This document shows positions 18,603 through 26,431 of a DNA stretch of 64,000 nucleotides, piece by piece. The notes beneath the pieces were generated by a model. That model saw nothing but the letters and a program-made list of their open reading frames with translations, ran no database searches and was not told the origin of the DNA. The position numbers and the translations under genes were made by a program. The DNA is from Chlorogloeopsis fritschii PCC 6912 (GTDB lineage: Bacteria > Cyanobacteriota > Cyanobacteriia > Cyanobacteriales > Nostocaceae). The stretch covers positions 90,845 to 154,844 of the forward strand of contig NZ_AJLN01000063.1 in assembly GCF_000317285.1 (NCBI RefSeq), written 5' to 3'. The stretch's first letter is position 1, and the number at the start of each line of letters is the position of its first letter.

Positions 18603-19652
18603 GTGGTTACAACGCTAGACGATACAAAGCGGCTTGCGATCGCCGAAAGATTGGCAGACTTAAAAGAATTTCAAAATTTAATTATCTCAAACGATCAAAA
18701 ACTCATTGATGCCTGCCCTTATCTAGATATTCGTGAACGTCTAGAGAATATGCTCTCCGATGACCGAAAAAACCTGGGCATTATAGATACTGTAATCGTT
18801 CAATACGGCATTCACGCTGAACCTAGTGCTGCAACCAATATATTTATTCAGCAGTTTGAGCAGATGATGTCAGGTAATGAGTTTACATTCTACCAAAAGC
18901 TCATTCACCATGAACTGCTCAAGCATGGTCAAGCCATGAGCGGAATCACAATCCACAAAGCCGCTCAGAAAGTAGGGGCAGACATAGAAGTAGCAATTAT
19001 GCCTTTAAATACCGTCAACTTTGAAGGGCGCGCTCACCAAGAACAACTCAAGGGGATGCTCGAACAGGTAGGTGTTCGCGAAATGACTGGAGAAGATGCC
19101 GATCAGGGAATCTGGGCACGGGTGCAAGATGCGATCGCTACATTATCGGGTGCAGCGGGCAGTACGATCACCCAAAACACTGACAAAAAAGATATGAACA
19201 TCCAGACCCTGATCCGGCTAGATCATACTAAGGTGAATACAATCTTCACCGAAATCGCAGCTACTAAAGATCCTCAAAAGCTCCAAGAGTATTTTGGGCA
19301 ACTCTACAAAGATTTATTAGCACACGCTCAAGCTGAAGAAGAAGTCGTCTACCCAAAAATTCGCTTATTCTACGGCGATAAGAACACTCTGGAACTGTAC
19401 AGCGAGCAAGCCCAGATGAAGCGGATGCTAGATGAAATTAAGTCTATTAACCCCGCTTCAGCTAACCTGTTCAGATCAAAAGTTAAACAGCTGATGGATG
19501 TGGTTGGAGATCACATTCGCCAAGAAGAATTCACCATGTTCCCGGCGATTGACAAAAATTTTAGCAATGCGCAAAAAGAGCAAATGGCTACTGAATTCAA
19601 AGCTGCCAAGAGTAAAATTCAGGAAGAAATGGCAGCCTCTAGGCGATGGTAA
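18603..19652 (+). CDS. Hemerythrin-domain protein
   Basis: The C-terminal half (about 215-345) is a hemerythrin-like four-helix bundle: IRLDHTKVNTIF, LYKDLLAHAQAEEEVVYPKI and VVGDHIRQEEFTMFPAI supply the His/Glu ligands for a di-iron site. The N-terminal half (about 1-180) is helical (LIHHELLKHGQAMSGITIHK) and may be a second, ferritin-like or divergent metal domain. Likely roles are oxygen, NO or iron sensing or storage in the cytoplasm. GTG 18603 is chosen as start because AGGAG lies seven bases before it; an upstream in-frame TTG at 18579 is weaker. Confidence 0.85.
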   Translation: MVTTLDDTKRLAIAERLADLKEFQNLIISNDQKLIDACPYLDIRERLENMLSDDRKNLGIIDTVIVQYGIHAEPSAATNIFIQQFEQMMSGNEFTFYQKLIHHELLKHGQAMSGITIHKAAQKVGADIEVAIMPLNTVNFEGRAHQEQLKGMLEQVGVREMTGEDADQGIWARVQDAIATLSGAAGSTITQNTDKKDMNIQTLIRLDHTKVNTIFTEIAATKDPQKLQEYFGQLYKDLLAHAQAEEEVVYPKIRLFYGDKNTLELYSEQAQMKRMLDEIKSINPASANLFRSKVKQLMDVVGDHIRQEEFTMFPAIDKNFSNAQKEQMATEFKAAKSKIQEEMAASRRW

Positions 19653-19828
19653 TAACAGCAACCTTCTCGGCTTAGACAGTCTCCACAGCTAGAAGCCTTT
19701 CGTTACCGACATCTTGCAAATCTCTCGCTTCGTTGCTATGACGCCAGAGAATCAATTCTCTGGCTAATAACTAAAGTCTACTAGAAGTAGACTCGCTGAA
19801 ATATTTCAGTCCTAAAAGTGGACTTAAG

Positions 19829-20701
19829 CTATAAACCCAGATGCTTTCGCAAAGTTTGACGCATCACATCCACAGGCACGGTTTCTCTTTGCAACCAAAT
19901 TTTTAATGCTGCTGCACCTTGTTGAACGAGCATTTCCAGCCCATCGATCGTGATCGCACCCACTTGTTGCGCCTGTTGGAGAAATTTAGTTGGGTTGGGA
20001 GTATAAATCAAATCGTAGGCGATCGCTTCTGGTGGTAAGTCTGCCATTTCCTCTGCATTTAAAGGCGATTCCTCCACCTTGGGATACATACCAATAGGCG
20101 TTGTATTTACTAGCAAATTTGCTTGCGGAATCAAGTTTGGTAATTCATCCCAGCGATGAACTTCAAGATTCACTGCCAAGAGTGAATTTCCCCAACTATT
20201 GCGGAATTCTTTCAAACGCTGCACATTGCGCCCAACAACATGAATTTCCCTACAACCCAACTGAGTACAACCTGCTACCACAGCCCTTGCTGCACCCCCA
20301 TTACCTAAAATGACTGCTACTTTTTGACTCCAATCTGGGTGATATGTTTGCAAGGGAGCGAGAAATCCTTCTACATCAGTGTTCGTACCCACCCATTTAT
20401 TCTCTTTGCGAACAACTGTGTTTACTGCTCCTACAGCTTGGGCAATTGGTTCTATCGTTGACAAAAAAGGCAATATCGCCTGTTTATGAGGAATTGTCAC
20501 GCTCAAGCCCACAACACCAACGGCAGCAAAGCCTTGAATTGCTGCTTGTAAATCCTCAGGTTTGATTGGAAAGGGAAGATAGACGTAATCTAGTTGCAAC
20601 TGTTGTATCGCAGCATTGTGCATAGCTGGCGATAGCGAATGTTCGACTGGATGCCCAATCACTCCTAACAATTTTGTTTTTCCTGTAATCAATTGTTGCA
20701 T
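19829..20701 (-). CDS. aroE: Shikimate dehydrogenase
   Basis: The N-terminal shikimate-binding domain has GHPVEHSLSPAMHNAA and TIPHK (catalytic lysine), then NTDVEGF (catalytic aspartate). The NADP domain has ILGNGGAARAV and VGRNVQRL, and the C-terminus has NTTPIGMYPK and DLIYTPNPTKFL. It reduces 3-dehydroshikimate to shikimate in aromatic amino acid synthesis. Length (290) and motifs are complete. It is divergent from the alpha/beta hydrolase gene, with a 151-bp promoter gap. Confidence 0.95.
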   Translation of the reverse strand: MQQLITGKTKLLGVIGHPVEHSLSPAMHNAAIQQLQLDYVYLPFPIKPEDLQAAIQGFAAVGVVGLSVTIPHKQAILPFLSTIEPIAQAVGAVNTVVRKENKWVGTNTDVEGFLAPLQTYHPDWSQKVAVILGNGGAARAVVAGCTQLGCREIHVVGRNVQRLKEFRNSWGNSLLAVNLEVHRWDELPNLIPQANLLVNTTPIGMYPKVEESPLNAEEMADLPPEAIAYDLIYTPNPTKFLQQAQQVGAITIDGLEMLVQQGAAALKIWLQRETVPVDVMRQTLRKHLGL

Positions 20702-20852
20702 TTCCTTAAGAATTTTAATTCCCTAAATACCAAGGAAACCAAGAGATGAGAAATTGGTCTTTGGCAATATTTGTAGGCTATAGGTTATCAGCCTACCAGC
20801 TGAGAATGTCAGATTACAATAATTAAAGGTTACTTAACATTTCTTTGGAATC

Positions 20853-21788
20853 ATGCAGGCAACGACAGCCTCTACAACCCCAATTCCCGGTCAATATTGG
20901 CAGTGGCGAGGACATAACATCTATTACGTCAGAGCAGGAGAATCCCAGCCCCAACGTCCCCCCTTACTACTAGTGCATGGGTTCGGTGCTTCTTGTGACC
21001 ACTGGCGCAAGAATATAATTGGACTTTGTAACGAATTTGAAGTTTGGGCTATAGACCTTTTGGGATTCGGACGTTCTGCCAAACCAAAACTAGAGTATAG
21101 CGGCAACTTGTGGCGTGATCAGCTCTATGACTTCATTACAGAAATGATTGGTCGAAAAACAGTACTAGCAGGAAATTCCCTTGGTGGCTATGCCAGCTTG
21201 TGTGTTGCAGCTCAACGTCCCGATGCAGTGGCAGGTTTAGTTTTACTCAACAGTGCAGGGCCATTTAGCGAAAACCAACCTTCAGCTGAACCAGAAGCAT
21301 TACAAGCTCAAATTGAACCACCTCAACAACCAGATTCATTACAGAAACTACTAGGTGACGTTGTGAAGTGGATTTTTCAACAGCCTTTGTCTCAGTTCAT
21401 TTTATTTCAATACGTGCGACAAAAGAAGGTAATTCGCCAAACCCTAAACAAAGTCTACCTCGACAAAAGCGCAATTACAGACCAATTAGTAGAAGAAATT
21501 TATCGTCCTGCTTGCGATCCAGGTGCTTTTGATGTCTTTTCTTCAGTCTTTAAAACTCTCCAAGGGGAAAAAGTTGATTTTTTATTGAAGCAATTAACTT
21601 GTCCGCTATTGTTGTTGTGGGGAGAAGCCGATCCTTGGATGAATGCCAGAGAACGTTCTCAAAAGTTTCGGCAATACTATCCTGAACTCACAGAACATTT
21701 TTTACGGGCGGGGCATTGTCCTCACGATGAAGTACCAGAACAGGTAAATCCCTTATTACGGGAGTGGGTTGTGTCTCTTCCTAGCTAA
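20853..21788 (+). CDS. Alpha/beta-fold hydrolase
   Basis: 311 residues. An oxyanion-hole HGFGAS (42-47), nucleophile S109 in AGNSLGGYAS, acid residue within LLLWGEADPW, and H in GHCPHDE form a complete catalytic triad. A lid region (about 150-230) lies between. The sequence resembles the plant/cyanobacterial chloroplast hydrolases related to pheophytinase or esterase YqiA-like enzymes, but the substrate cannot be assigned. No signal peptide is seen. A short GGCTAATGGTTAAT repeat follows the stop. Confidence 0.88.
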   Translation: MQATTASTTPIPGQYWQWRGHNIYYVRAGESQPQRPPLLLVHGFGASCDHWRKNIIGLCNEFEVWAIDLLGFGRSAKPKLEYSGNLWRDQLYDFITEMIGRKTVLAGNSLGGYASLCVAAQRPDAVAGLVLLNSAGPFSENQPSAEPEALQAQIEPPQQPDSLQKLLGDVVKWIFQQPLSQFILFQYVRQKKVIRQTLNKVYLDKSAITDQLVEEIYRPACDPGAFDVFSSVFKTLQGEKVDFLLKQLTCPLLLLWGEADPWMNARERSQKFRQYYPELTEHFLRAGHCPHDEVPEQVNPLLREWVVSLPS

Positions 21789-21860
21789 GGGCTAATGGTT
21801 AATGGCTAATGGTTAATGGCTAATCTTACAATTAACTATTAGCTATTAACAATAAAAACT

Positions 21861-22571
21861 TTATTGCAAAATCAATGATTTGATTTGTTGCTGAATTTCA
21901 TCGCTAACTATCTCCGTGCCAATATCTGGTTGAGCAAGATTAACTTTGATAAAATTTGTCTCATCTTTATCTGTAAATTTTTTGTCATTATCAGAATCCT
22001 TAAGAATTTTGATCAAAAGGGCGTCAACGCTTTGTACGACAGCCCAATTCATGACTTGAGTATTATTTGGGGTAATTTGTTGGAGATTCTTTCCTGATAA
22101 ATCAGAGAGATATCCAATTCTGGCATCTTGATAGTCTAGTTTTTTATCTCCGTTGGTATCACTGTCAATTATTTGATAGAACCAAAATTTAGGGGGTATT
22201 TTCCCTTGTTTTTGTGGCAATAATTCAAATCTAGTGACAATTGCTTTTTTATTTAATAACAGATGGGTTCTAGAATCTTTCTTAGAATAAAATATTATAT
22301 TGATGTATTGATTTATTCCTGAATAAGAACGCGAATAACTATGGTAAGTTTCTTTATCTACATTTTTATCGGCTAAACCAACAGGAATCAATATATAGTC
22401 TACTTGTTCTTTAATAACTAAATCGCCATAGGTAAGATTTAGTCGTGGCTTTTGCTGGGCAGTTGCCTGTGTCTGTTCTAATTCTCTGATAATACTTTTC
22501 TGACAAGATAAAGACAGTGTAGATACAATAGTAAGTGCGGCTATTTTCAGGTAAAAACTATAATTTATCAT
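21861..22571 (-). CDS. Putative lipoprotein with EF-hand-like loops
   Basis: A 236-residue protein not assigned to a named family. The N-terminus MINYSFYLKIAALTIVST leads to a lipobox LSLSC near residue 23, so it should be a lipid-anchored envelope protein. Two calcium-loop-like acidic segments are visible: DSDTNGDKKLDYQD (about 150-163) and DSDNDKKFTDKDE (about 193-206), both with the DxDxxxD spacing of EF-hand or dockerin loops. The rest is a beta-rich domain. Calcium binding is an inference from these loops. Confidence 0.7.
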   Translation of the reverse strand: MINYSFYLKIAALTIVSTLSLSCQKSIIRELEQTQATAQQKPRLNLTYGDLVIKEQVDYILIPVGLADKNVDKETYHSYSRSYSGINQYINIIFYSKKDSRTHLLLNKKAIVTRFELLPQKQGKIPPKFWFYQIIDSDTNGDKKLDYQDARIGYLSDLSGKNLQQITPNNTQVMNWAVVQSVDALLIKILKDSDNDKKFTDKDETNFIKVNLAQPDIGTEIVSDEIQQQIKSLILQ

Positions 22572-22670
22572 TCAATTTTTCCAGCAGAATTTGCAGTTTT
22601 TCTATTGTATTTGCTGCTGGTTAATTGTCGAGTATTTCACTAAATTACAACATCATGTCTAAATGTTCAC

Positions 22671-22824
22671 ATCTTGCACCAGTTCCGACAGTCTGGAGGC
22701 GGCAGCCCACAAACTCTCATTAGTAGGTTGAACCTGGTAACGAGAACTGGAGCAATCTGGCTCTTTCAATCAAATAGTGCAAGATATCACAATGCAAAAA
22801 CCTGGTCAGAGGTGACCAGGTTTT
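22671..22824 (+). ncRNA. Candidate structured RNA (6S RNA-like) with terminator
   Basis: A 9-bp perfect closing stem joins ATCTTGCAC (22671-22679) to GTGCAAGAT (22777-22785). Inside it, CAGTTC can pair with GAACTG, a long interrupted hairpin is formed by CTCATTAGTAGGTT / AACCTGGTAACGAG, and GAGC-GCTC makes a small hairpin near the 3' side. A strong stem-loop CCTGGTCA-gagg-TGACCAGG followed by TTTT ends the unit. This closing stem, central bubble and terminal hairpin layout is like bacterial 6S RNA. No protein-coding pattern covers it. The exact 5' end and the family need a covariance search. Confidence 0.5.
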
Positions 22825-23252
22825 GCAAACTCGTTAGTGATCAAGTTGATGTAATTACGTACTTAATAAAAAGTAAACAACTAAGGTGGACATTGGTAAC
22901 AGCAAACTCAGCATTTTCTCGTTTTTCCGCTTTGGGATTTGGCATCCCTTTATGGGGATATTTGCCACTTTAATGATTATCATGCCGTTCGTTTGCTTGG
23001 GCTATGACGGGAGACACCATGTCATCTGCCCGATTCAGTTTGGTTGTGCTTTCTTTGGTGTCCTACCTTTTAAATTATCACCTTGAAGATAAGTCGTAAG
23101 CATCTTTTAACTGAATTTTACGAGTCTTTAAACTTCTCAATAAATGGTTAGTATCAGTTAACGTAGTAATTAGTAGGGGCGGTTTGAAAGCATATCTTCT
23201 GTGTTTCATCTCAAAGATAATCAACAAAACCCGCCTCTACATATTCACCTAA
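22825..23252. repeat. Intergenic region with a palindromic repeat
   Basis: No gene is recognised. Bases 23172-23242 form an element running from TAGGGGCGGTTTGAAAGC to AACAAAACCCGCCTCTA, with inverted ends of the same class as 29136-29205 and 59809-59882. Confidence 0.55.
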
Positions 23253-23560
23253 TTACCAATTCCACATTAACGAGTCGTCGTCTAAATAGTCGGTAAGGAT
23301 ACGCCCGATCGCATCAATTTCTGGTAGTTCAGTTTCTGAAAGCTCAATAACAGCAGCTTGTGCATTTTCTTTTGCTTGTTGAGGATAACGTGCGCTTGCG
23401 ATCGCTTGAGTTTGCGGTTGGGCAATTAACCATGCTAGCGCTAACTGAGCAAGAGTACAGTTATGGCGCTCTGCAAATGGACACAATTTTTCTAAAGCTT
23501 GTTGGGCACGGGTAAAATTTTCACCCTGAAACAGCTTATTCTTAGCACGATTATCTTGAG
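23253..23560 (-). pseudogene. Aldo/keto reductase, C-terminal remnant
   Basis: The last ~95 residues match the end of an aldo/keto reductase: FTRAQQALEKLCPFAERH, LAQLALAWLIAQPQTQAIAS and ELPEIDAIGRI. The TIM-barrel N-terminus with the catalytic Tyr and Lys is missing. Upstream in frame (to 23708) the coding potential dissolves into STRR-derived residues (PIPNPYPQYPLP), so the 151-codon ORF is a chance fusion of repeat and gene remnant. It is almost certainly non-functional. Confidence 0.75.
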
Positions 23561-23749
23561 AGTCAAAAATTATCAGTGGTAGTGCCTTCTTGATGTTAAG
23601 CAGTGGTAATGGGTACTGGGGATAGGGATTGGGAATTGGGAGAAAGAGGACACGGAGACACGGGAAATAAAGAGGGTGTAGGGGTGTAGGAGAAAAAACC
23701 TCTTTCATCTTTGGCGATGGAACTGGTTTGATCAGGGCTGCCTTCTAAG

Positions 23750-24298
23750 TTATTGCACTACTGTGACTGATGTTCCTAGACTGACTTGATGGAACAATTC
23801 CTGAATATCTTTGTTGTACATCCGAATGCAACCGTGTGAGGTGGCTTTACCTACTGATTCAGGATTAGGGGTGCCGTGAAAACCAATCCAAGTTTTACCA
23901 TTTGTCCAAAATCCAATCCAGTATTTACCAAGAGGATTTTCAGGTTTTCCTCCCAGGATAGACTTACCTGTAAAAGGATTCATCCAAGCAGGATTTTTTG
24001 TCTTTGTCATGACTTGAAATTTACCAGTAGGAGTTTCCCAACCTGAGCGCCCTACTGCTACAGGATAAGTTTTTATTTTGGTGTTGCCTCGATATAGAAT
24101 TAATTGACGACGGCTAAGACTAATTTTTAACTGCAGAGGCTGAGTATTGGAATTATCTGTAGATTTTACTTTAGTGTGAGAATATGAAGTGCTATGAGAT
24201 GGTGCTTCTACTAAAATATTGAATAATGTACTGGCGCTTGCAACCACCACAAAACTAGCAAGTATTTTATATAAATTCGGATTATTGCTTATCCTCAT
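23750..24298 (-). CDS. L,D-transpeptidase (YkuD family)
   Basis: A 182-residue protein with an N-terminal membrane or signal segment (ILASFVVVASASTLFNILV). The YkuD domain covers about 55-182: LKISLSRRQLILYRGN, VGRSGWETPTGKF, WIGFHGTPNPESVGK, and the active-site motif SHGCIRMYN with catalytic Cys. It would make 3-3 cross-links in peptidoglycan or anchor proteins to it in the periplasm. The start is ATG 24298, preceded by GGAG; the in-frame TTG at 24310 is less likely. Confidence 0.9.
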   Translation of the reverse strand: MRISNNPNLYKILASFVVVASASTLFNILVEAPSHSTSYSHTKVKSTDNSNTQPLQLKISLSRRQLILYRGNTKIKTYPVAVGRSGWETPTGKFQVMTKTKNPAWMNPFTGKSILGGKPENPLGKYWIGFWTNGKTWIGFHGTPNPESVGKATSHGCIRMYNKDIQELFHQVSLGTSVTVVQ

Positions 24299-24310
24299 TT
24301 TGAACTCCAA

Positions 24311-25082
24311 AATTAGAGCAAAAACTCCTCAACTGCACAGCAGTTGAGCGAAATGTAAAAAAAATATTGCAACACTTGTGAACTGGAATTAACTAAGCTA
24401 ATGATGTGCTTCCAAGTTGCACATTCTCTGATTAAGACTGTCATTAGTTCTTTGTAATTACAAATGACTGATGACTAATGATGTGTTTTGGCTTATTACA
24501 CTCAGAAGTGTTGGACTTGTTATGCAAATAGCGGTTACTAGATATGCAAATTTATTATTAATACTTAGCTCTGTTAACTGCTTTACTCGTCTGTCTCAAG
24601 GTGAGTGTAAAGTTAAACTTCAATGTGACTGTCAATACAGAATTAATTGTTACTTACCGATATTATTAGAAGTCCATTGCTTTCCCTTTCAAGTCAATTA
24701 AAAGTCTGTTTTTGTGACGGTAGACAGATTTTTGGCTCATCTGTATGCTTTAACACTATGCTTTTGGGAATACTTAAGACTAAACACCAATTCAATTAGA
24801 TGAAGTGAGAAAGCTCGCTAGAGTAAGCCCAAAGCAATGTTTAGATAGGCATTAGTAAACTTTTTCACTTCCCTATGTCTTAGGGTACAGAAGTAGCTGT
24901 TACAAAATAAGAGGGAACGGAGTTGAGGAGTTTGGGAGGGGGGACTTTTACCGAGACTGTTTTGATGGTATGAGTCCCCAGATTTATCTGTGGAGTCCAT
25001 CCAAAATCGAAAATCTGAAATTCATTACTGTAGATAGTCACATGATGTACTGCTGCTAGTATCAAATTAAAATTAGAGTTTA
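24311..25082. other. Long intergenic region, no convincing gene
   Basis: About 780 bp between the transpeptidase and DUF1802 genes. Short ORFs on both strands show no family signature, ribosome-binding site or codon pattern like that of the neighbours. A small GACTGATGACTAATGATG repeat is at 24466-24483. Confidence 0.4.
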
Positions 25083-25088
25083 TTGTTA

Positions 25089-25688
25089 ATGCTGATGGAA
25101 TTGACTAAAAATTTTCACGCACTCAAAGAATGGGCAGTTGCCGTTACTGCATTAGAAAATGGTCAAACAATTATGCTACTTCGCAAAGGTGGCATCCACG
25201 AACAAAACGGACGTTTCCAAGTTGCCCATAACCAAATTTTGCTCTACCCAACTTATGAGCATCAACAGCCTTTTCTGCTCAAACCTGAGTACGCCGAGCT
25301 TGTCTATCCTGTAACACCAGGTTGGCATCCGGAAACAATTCGTATTAGCAGTTGGGCGAAAATTAGCGATATTCTTCCCGTTGCTGATGAAGCTGTTGTC
25401 AATGCTTTACTCCCTTTCCACATCTGGAACGAGCATTTTATTAGCGATCGCCTGAAATGGAAACCACGTCAGCCATTGTATGTTCTACTGCTGCGGACTT
25501 ATAAATTACCCCAAGCCCAAGAAATTTCTCATCGCAGCGAATACTGCGGCTGCAAGTCATGGATCGATTTAGCAGAACAAATTGATTTACAAGGCTCAGA
25601 ACCAGTTTTATCCGACTTTAGCTACTCTCGGTTAGTTGCAGAAATTCGTGGAATTGTCGGCGACAAGTTTTATGCCCCGTGCGTTTAA
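25089..25688 (+). CDS. DUF1802 family protein
   Basis: About 199 residues. The pattern LKEWAVAVTALENGQTIMLLRKGGI, FLLYPTYEHQQ-type segment, and WHPETIRISSWAKI, then LVAEIRGIVG matches the cyanobacterial/bacterial DUF1802 family, whose function is unknown. The protein is soluble, with no signal peptide. The start may be ATG 25089 or 25095; the annotated TTG at 25083 is less likely. It has no operon partner. Confidence 0.85.
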   Translation: MLMELTKNFHALKEWAVAVTALENGQTIMLLRKGGIHEQNGRFQVAHNQILLYPTYEHQQPFLLKPEYAELVYPVTPGWHPETIRISSWAKISDILPVADEAVVNALLPFHIWNEHFISDRLKWKPRQPLYVLLLRTYKLPQAQEISHRSEYCGCKSWIDLAEQIDLQGSEPVLSDFSYSRLVAEIRGIVGDKFYAPCV

Positions 25689-25952
25689 AATCTATATAAA
25701 AATGATTAGCAAAAATTCGTATTGATTGATACATACATATTTCTTAACAAGAAATAACATAGGATGAACATAAGTTCTATTTCTCGATGTTGCCCTCTAT
25801 GGAAGTTTACTGTTGTTTGCTAATACTCAAGAAAGAAGTATTTGAATTTACGCATCCATAGAATGAAGTTATAAATTATTTCACTAGAGTGATGTTAGAC
25901 TTGACAAAAGTCTGCCATTATGCATTTAAAGTTGAACGCAAAGGAGTTTGCC

Positions 25953-26204
25953 ATGCATCGAAGAATGTGCTGGTTGTCTGCATCTGGTGAAGAAGGGGAT
26001 AAGATTTTGCATTTGCAGACTGCACCTCATCAACCCTGGCGTCCCTATACTGCTTTTCCCCAATATTCAGTACCAGATTACAAGATACCAGGTGGTTCTA
26101 GAGGTTGGGCAACTTACCAAAAATTGTTGAAAGCGGGTTGGACTTTAGTACCTACCGCGTTAGCCAATGAGTTTTCATCATCAGTTGCTCCAGTGGAGTT
26201 ATGA
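25953..26204 (+). CDS. Small hypothetical protein
   Basis: 83 residues starting MHRRMCWLSASGEEGD and ending with a GSRGWATYQKLLKAGWTLVP segment that looks conserved in cyanobacterial small proteins. AAGGAG lies six bases before ATG 25953, giving a good ribosome-binding site and favouring this start over 25920. The protein is soluble and has no recognised domain. Function unknown. Confidence 0.65.
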   Translation: MHRRMCWLSASGEEGDKILHLQTAPHQPWRPYTAFPQYSVPDYKIPGGSRGWATYQKLLKAGWTLVPTALANEFSSSVAPVEL

Positions 26205-26217
26205 GTTAGGAGTTAGT

Positions 26218-26340
26218 AGTTAGTAGGGGTAGATTTTACAAGATATTCTACTTTTTGACTTTACAGATACTACTTCTAAACCCACACGGGAGTCGCACTC
26301 GACGCGTTTAACCCGCAAGGGTATGCTGCCTTCCGTACAG
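26218..26340. repeat. MITE-like palindromic repeat
   Basis: TAGGGGTAGATTTTACAAG, then CTTTACAGATACTACTTCTA and CACGGGAGTCGCACTCGACG; parts recur at 14112-14230 and 59700-59776. Confidence 0.65.
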
Positions 26341-26431
26341 CAATTAGTAGAAGTAGGTTTATTTTAGATGTATTTCGTTATCCCACACAAACGGCTGTTA
26401 AAATCTACCCGTACAGTAATTGTTGATTTTT

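Noticed and set aside
18479..18709. 76-codon ORF overlapping the hemerythrin gene start
   Set aside because: It is in another frame, rich in Lys/Arg with no family pattern; the hemerythrin frame has a good ribosome-binding site.
22674..22973. 99-codon ORF on the plus strand
   Set aside because: It runs across the structured RNA stems and terminator hairpin, with no family pattern or ribosome-binding site.
24818..25065. Two overlapping ~60-codon minus-strand ORFs
   Set aside because: No signature, no ribosome-binding site, and the overlap in different frames argues against both.
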